Shown here: positions 60,662 through 64,000 of the stretch, piece by piece
Layout of the letters: each line of letters begins with the position of its first letter
Position numbering within the stretch: the first letter of the stretch is position 1
Assembly: GCA_022575985.1 (NCBI GenBank)
Contig: JAKSXM010000007.1
Location: forward strand, 11,720,501 to 11,784,500
Length of the DNA: 64,000 nt
DNA from: Anagrus nilaparvatae
Taxonomy: Eukaryota; Arthropoda; Insecta; Hymenoptera; Mymaridae
Reading direction: 5' to 3'
The notes under the pieces: model-generated
What the model was told of the DNA's origin: nothing
What the model saw: only the letters and a program-made list of their open reading frames with translations
Databases searched by the model: none
Translations under genes and position numbers: made by a program

Positions 60662-62524
60662 CTAACGAAAGAAATTAAACTTTAAAAATTTGAATTTAAA
60701 CTTAGGAAATTTGAAATTAAATTTACGCTTTGAATGTAAAGGACGAACCCGTGATTTCATCTTACTTATCACTTTTCTGATACAGTAAAAATAGAATATT
60801 TCCGATAAAAATGCAATACTTGCCAAGCTCAATCCTATTACCAATTCATAAAAAAGAACTTTTAACAGCACATCCTGATCTACTTCGAGATCCTGATTCT
60901 TTTTTGACTCCATTCTCGGTACTTTGTATTCCGATTCCCATTTTTTATCCAAACCAGTTTCTGCTACCCACCGATTTAATTTCTCGTATTTTTCAATAAA
61001 ATGATAGTATCGCAACCCAAAGCTCATGTACATGTTAAAACATGGCAAATTTAAATCTACTTTTTTTGTAAATATTTCTTTTCCATATAAAATAGTTGTT
61101 TTGAAAATTATTGCATCTGCTTCAAGTTCTCTTAATACGATAATTTCATGTCTACCTGGTTTGATAATTTCATCGTAACTCTTCATTTTAATATTTTCTG
61201 CTAGCATTTTAACATCCTCAGGAAGATTTTTATATGTAGAAATATTTGTAATTGTCACTGCTGTTATTGAAACATTTTTCTGGAAAACATCTTTTACAGA
61301 TTCAATCAGCGGATATTGATATGAAATAAGATCAAATTGCGTTAATTTTGAGATTAAATTATCTGCATAGAATACAGAAAAAATAATAACTGAGAAGTAA
61401 ATTATTTTAGAACGCAAGCATCGAGGAGTTATATCTCCTACCGATAACAGAATAGCAAAAATATTTAAAATTGTCCACACGGAGCTATCAAGTCTCAGGA
61501 AACGCGCTGTTAAATAAATTACTAGTAAAGTTACAGAAAAAAGCATTAAATGAAAAATATTGTCGGCAAATAGATATTCACTTTTATTACATAATGGAAC
61601 CAATGCCACATATTTTTCAAAATACTGGAAGGAATATTTTAAGTACATATTTTTATGCGAAGTATCTTCAATAATTGTTAAAAGTATCATTTGTCTACTG
61701 AAAAAAACTTGAGGAATTGGAATAAATGAGGTGGTGGCATTAAGAGATTCTTCAAAGCATTTGTAAACTTTGTACAGTCGCAGATTAGCATTAAATTTTG
61801 CTGGTAACCCATAGTTATTTGTATAATAAACGGGCCAATTATGCACACCAATTTTCAAATTAAACTTATGTAGATTTTTTAACTTATCTGGGAAGAAATT
61901 TATCTTAGAAGAAACCTTCTGCACGCCTTTGATGTTGGGAGCGTTGTAAGGATTTGCGGAAGAGACGTTGAAGAATTGGTTTGAATTAATCTCAACTATT
62001 GTCGTATCAACGAAGCCACGTTCCAGTGCGTAATTCATTATCACTTGTTTTTCATTGCTGGAAAAGTTACTATAAAATATCAACAACAATATTTTTGTTT
62101 TGCTGCCAAGCAATAAAGTGAATAATATTTTACGAATCAATAACAATATGCTTTTGTAAGTAATTTCATTTCTATTCCCATTGTCACTGAAAGCAAAAAC
62201 ATGCAATGGTGCAACAGCTCGTCGATTATAACAAAAGTTTCCATCTGTATAAGCTTTTGGATGCCAATATTTTAATTCTTCAGAATGGACGAAGTATAGG
62301 TAATCAGGGAAATTATTTATATTAACTTCAGTTGTTGGAACATACTTTGCCAAAGCCTTAGAAACCGATTCATACTGCTGAAAATTTGCAGAACTTGAAT
62401 TGCTCGTATAAAGCATAACTTTATAAGGTTTCACTTCATCAAGAACCTCAGTTATTATCCTGTTGATAATGTCAGTACCAACAAAAGATGAAAAACAAAA
62501 CAATAAAATTAATATAGTTTTCAT
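60662..62524 (-). CDS. Divergent ionotropic receptor, single exon, 620 aa
   Basis: A probable ligand-gated cation channel of the insect ionotropic receptor (IR) family, variant glutamate receptors mostly used in taste and smell. The ATG at 62524-62522 begins a signal peptide (about 1-16). Residues about 20-220 are a long, poorly conserved N-terminal region; S1 of the ligand-binding domain (about 221-318) includes FNLKIGVHNWPVYY. TM1 lies at about 322-343, a pore-loop-like stretch at 348-364, TM2/M3 at 372-393 (YFSVIIFSVFYADNLISKL, in place of the SYTANLAAF-type motif), S2 at about 400-548 with QYPLIESVKDVF, then a last TM at 552-580. The Arg that binds glutamate in S1 is not evident, as is usual in IRs. 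The tail after 600 alternates Lys/Phe oddly (KFPKFKFKFLKF). The lack of introns and a broken tandem copy upstream fit the fast-evolving divergent IR class. Ligand unknown. Confidence 0.88.
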   Translation of the reverse strand: MKTILILLFCFSSFVGTDIINRIITEVLDEVKPYKVMLYTSNSSSANFQQYESVSKALAKYVPTTEVNINNFPDYLYFVHSEELKYWHPKAYTDGNFCYNRRAVAPLHVFAFSDNGNRNEITYKSILLLIRKILFTLLLGSKTKILLLIFYSNFSSNEKQVIMNYALERGFVDTTIVEINSNQFFNVSSANPYNAPNIKGVQKVSSKINFFPDKLKNLHKFNLKIGVHNWPVYYTNNYGLPAKFNANLRLYKVYKCFEESLNATTSFIPIPQVFFSRQMILLTIIEDTSHKNMYLKYSFQYFEKYVALVPLCNKSEYLFADNIFHLMLFSVTLLVIYLTARFLRLDSSVWTILNIFAILLSVGDITPRCLRSKIIYFSVIIFSVFYADNLISKLTQFDLISYQYPLIESVKDVFQKNVSITAVTITNISTYKNLPEDVKMLAENIKMKSYDEIIKPGRHEIIVLRELEADAIIFKTTILYGKEIFTKKVDLNLPCFNMYMSFGLRYYHFIEKYEKLNRWVAETGLDKKWESEYKVPRMESKKNQDLEVDQDVLLKVLFYELVIGLSLASIAFLSEIFYFYCIRKVISKMKSRVRPLHSKRKFNFKFPKFKFKFLKFNFFR

Positions 62525-63470
62525 TTTTTCAAATACTTCAAATTATCACCAGCTATAAAATAATAGACAAATTGTTTAGGATGTAAAAAATTTAAGCTAT
62601 TTTTGACAAATATAACTGAGTAACTAAAAGCAAAAACTGAAAGAACAAATAAACTTAGCAACTAGTTTATACAAACAAAAATTATCAATAATTGTTAAAA
62701 AATGAGGAAACACATAATAGGTTCAAGTTTTTTTTACGTCAATAAATTCAATAATGAATGTTTTTTAATTTAGCTATTGCTAATCAGATAAAAGCAACGT
62801 CGATTTATGCAAAGATAAAAAAAGTTTTAGGAAAATAACAGCCCTAAAACAATTTTAATCTGCAAAAAAAATTTTATTTTGCTCGACTTTAACCTTATTG
62901 TTTAAATCATAAATAAGTAGTACTTATTTTCACGAATTAATGTTATATTCGATTTGGTAATTACATTATAGTTCATTATGCATATGTGCTTATTAGAAAG
63001 TAAATTAAAAATTTTTCAGGGATAAAAAATTCACAAGACATTATTAGTGTACATCTCTAATAAATACCATACCTTATTTAATTACTAAATAAATTACTAA
63101 ATAATATTATTCTTAAAAAATATTTAATTTATTTGAAACATTTAAATCAAATTAGTCAATTTAATTTTTTATAAATTTTATCAAATATTAAAATCGATAT
63201 TGGTTAACAAAATACAATGACAAAATAATTAAGAAAAAAAAAACATTGATCTTTATTCTATGGGTTTAACATTTTTTTGTAAAATTTACAAAAACTGCCT
63301 GTAATTGAATAAAAGCTTTTAAAAAATCAATTTAACAATTAAATTATCAGAATTAGTATTTTCAAGGGTTATTTAATATAGATAATTAAAACTGTAAAAT
63401 ATTCTTTTAACAAAATAAACATTTTAAGTACCTCAATCATAAAACCTGAAGCTACAATTTATTAAAGATA
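62525..63470. other. AT-rich spacer between receptor and its broken copy
   Basis: Should contain the receptor promoter. No convincing core elements stand out in this composition; no ORF or repeat seen. Confidence 0.45.
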
Positions 63471-63474
63471 CCCA

Positions 63475-63812
63475 AAAACCAGTTTATGCTTCCAACCGAT
63501 TAAGTTTATTGTATTTTTGGATGAAATGATATTTTTACCCAAAGTCTATGTACGAGTTAAGAATTGGCAAATTTAAATCTACTTTAGAGAATATTTTTTT
63601 TCCATACAAAATCGTTTTGCCTGCCGTAAATTATTTTATCCGCTTGAAGTTCTTTAGTATTATTATTTCATACCTACCTGGTTTAATTATTTCCATAACT
63701 TTTTTAATAATAAAATATTAATATCATTGTTAAGATTTTTACATGTAAGTAATTTCAAATTTGATAATAAGATAACTGAAACTGTTATTTTTAGGCTTTA
63801 AAAAATATCCGT
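63475..63812 (-). pseudogene. Ionotropic receptor pseudogene, tandem copy
   Basis: On the minus strand this aligns with the 3' half (S2) of the intact receptor: KPGRYEIIIL, a broken stretch, KTILYGKKIFSK, DLNLPILNSYIDFG, a stop, KYHFIQKYNKLNR. Nucleotide similarity to 60945-61275 is obvious (AAATTTAAATCTACTTT, CCTGGTTTAATTATTTC). Frame shifts and stops show it is dead, and neither the N-terminal half nor the last membrane segment is present. It lies about 950 bp upstream of the intact gene on the same strand, consistent with tandem duplication and decay. Confidence 0.87.
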
Positions 63813-64000
63813 CATAAAGCGCAGTCTTTGCTGGTCACTTTGCCGCGGGCCTCTAGCCTTGTTGTGCTTTAATTTTTAATTTTTGTGATTGACTATGAAT
63901 TTATATTATCGAAGATAAATATTTTCGTTTTGTGTATCTGGTTGTTGTGTGCTTCTGATTATTAATTTTATAGCGTCTGGCTGGGGCCACCTATTGAGTA
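63813..64000. other. Unassigned GC-richer segment at the window edge
   Basis: Receptor homology ends abruptly near 63812 and the sequence changes character (GCAGTCTTTGCTGGTCAC, GCCGCGGGCCTC, GTCTGGCTGGGGCCACC). This could be the edge of a mobile element that destroyed the receptor copy. It continues beyond the window; no ORF can be assigned. Confidence 0.35.

Noticed and set aside
60811..61674. Plus-strand ORFs of 62 and 67 codons
   Set aside because: Antisense shadows of the ionotropic receptor.

Overview
This is a strongly AT-rich animal nuclear window and almost certainly an insect. It carries a split serine protease gene matching Drosophila Stubble, an intronless divergent ionotropic receptor gene (a protostome chemoreceptor family), and blocks of TTAGG, the usual arthropod telomere unit. 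Extreme AT bias, TTAGG and expansion-prone receptors would suit a hymenopteran parasitoid, but that is inference; the sequence does not fix the order.

Layout. 1-560: satellite arrays (31-bp and 41-bp units) alternating with TTAGG runs. 560-9500: a graveyard of mobile DNA with two decayed Penelope-like element pieces, palindromic and foldback elements, a composite interspersed repeat with two nested MITEs, a GGCCCAAAAG tandem array, and a 48-bp scrap of the 3' end of 18S rRNA. 9550-24012, minus strand: nine coding exons of a Stubble-type protease. I assembled them from splice sites, and the phases agree across every junction, giving 823 codons plus stop. Its introns carry further foldback elements, MULE transposase debris and an orphan leucine-rich fragment.

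24021-50136: a gene-poor tract, possibly the first intron of the protease, since a GC-richer candidate 5' exon with a good donor lies at about 50137-50893. It holds a 5'-truncated non-LTR retrotransposon with an open reverse transcriptase frame (41092-42318), a 965-bp foldback element, a hAT-like MITE, a TTAA-flanked piggyBac-like MITE, several near-perfect palindromes and a recurring 40-bp motif. 50900-60660: AT-rich intergenic DNA with scattered repeats. 60662-62524, minus: an intact ionotropic receptor. 63475-63810, minus: a broken tandem copy of it.

The genes do not form an operon-like unit. The protease should act on the cell surface or matrix in epithelial morphogenesis; the receptor is a candidate chemosensory channel. 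I found no clearly new biological system. The most notable content is the density and variety of inverted-repeat elements, one nested MITE whose TA target can be read from a second copy of its host repeat, the rDNA scrap, and the recurring 40-bp motif.
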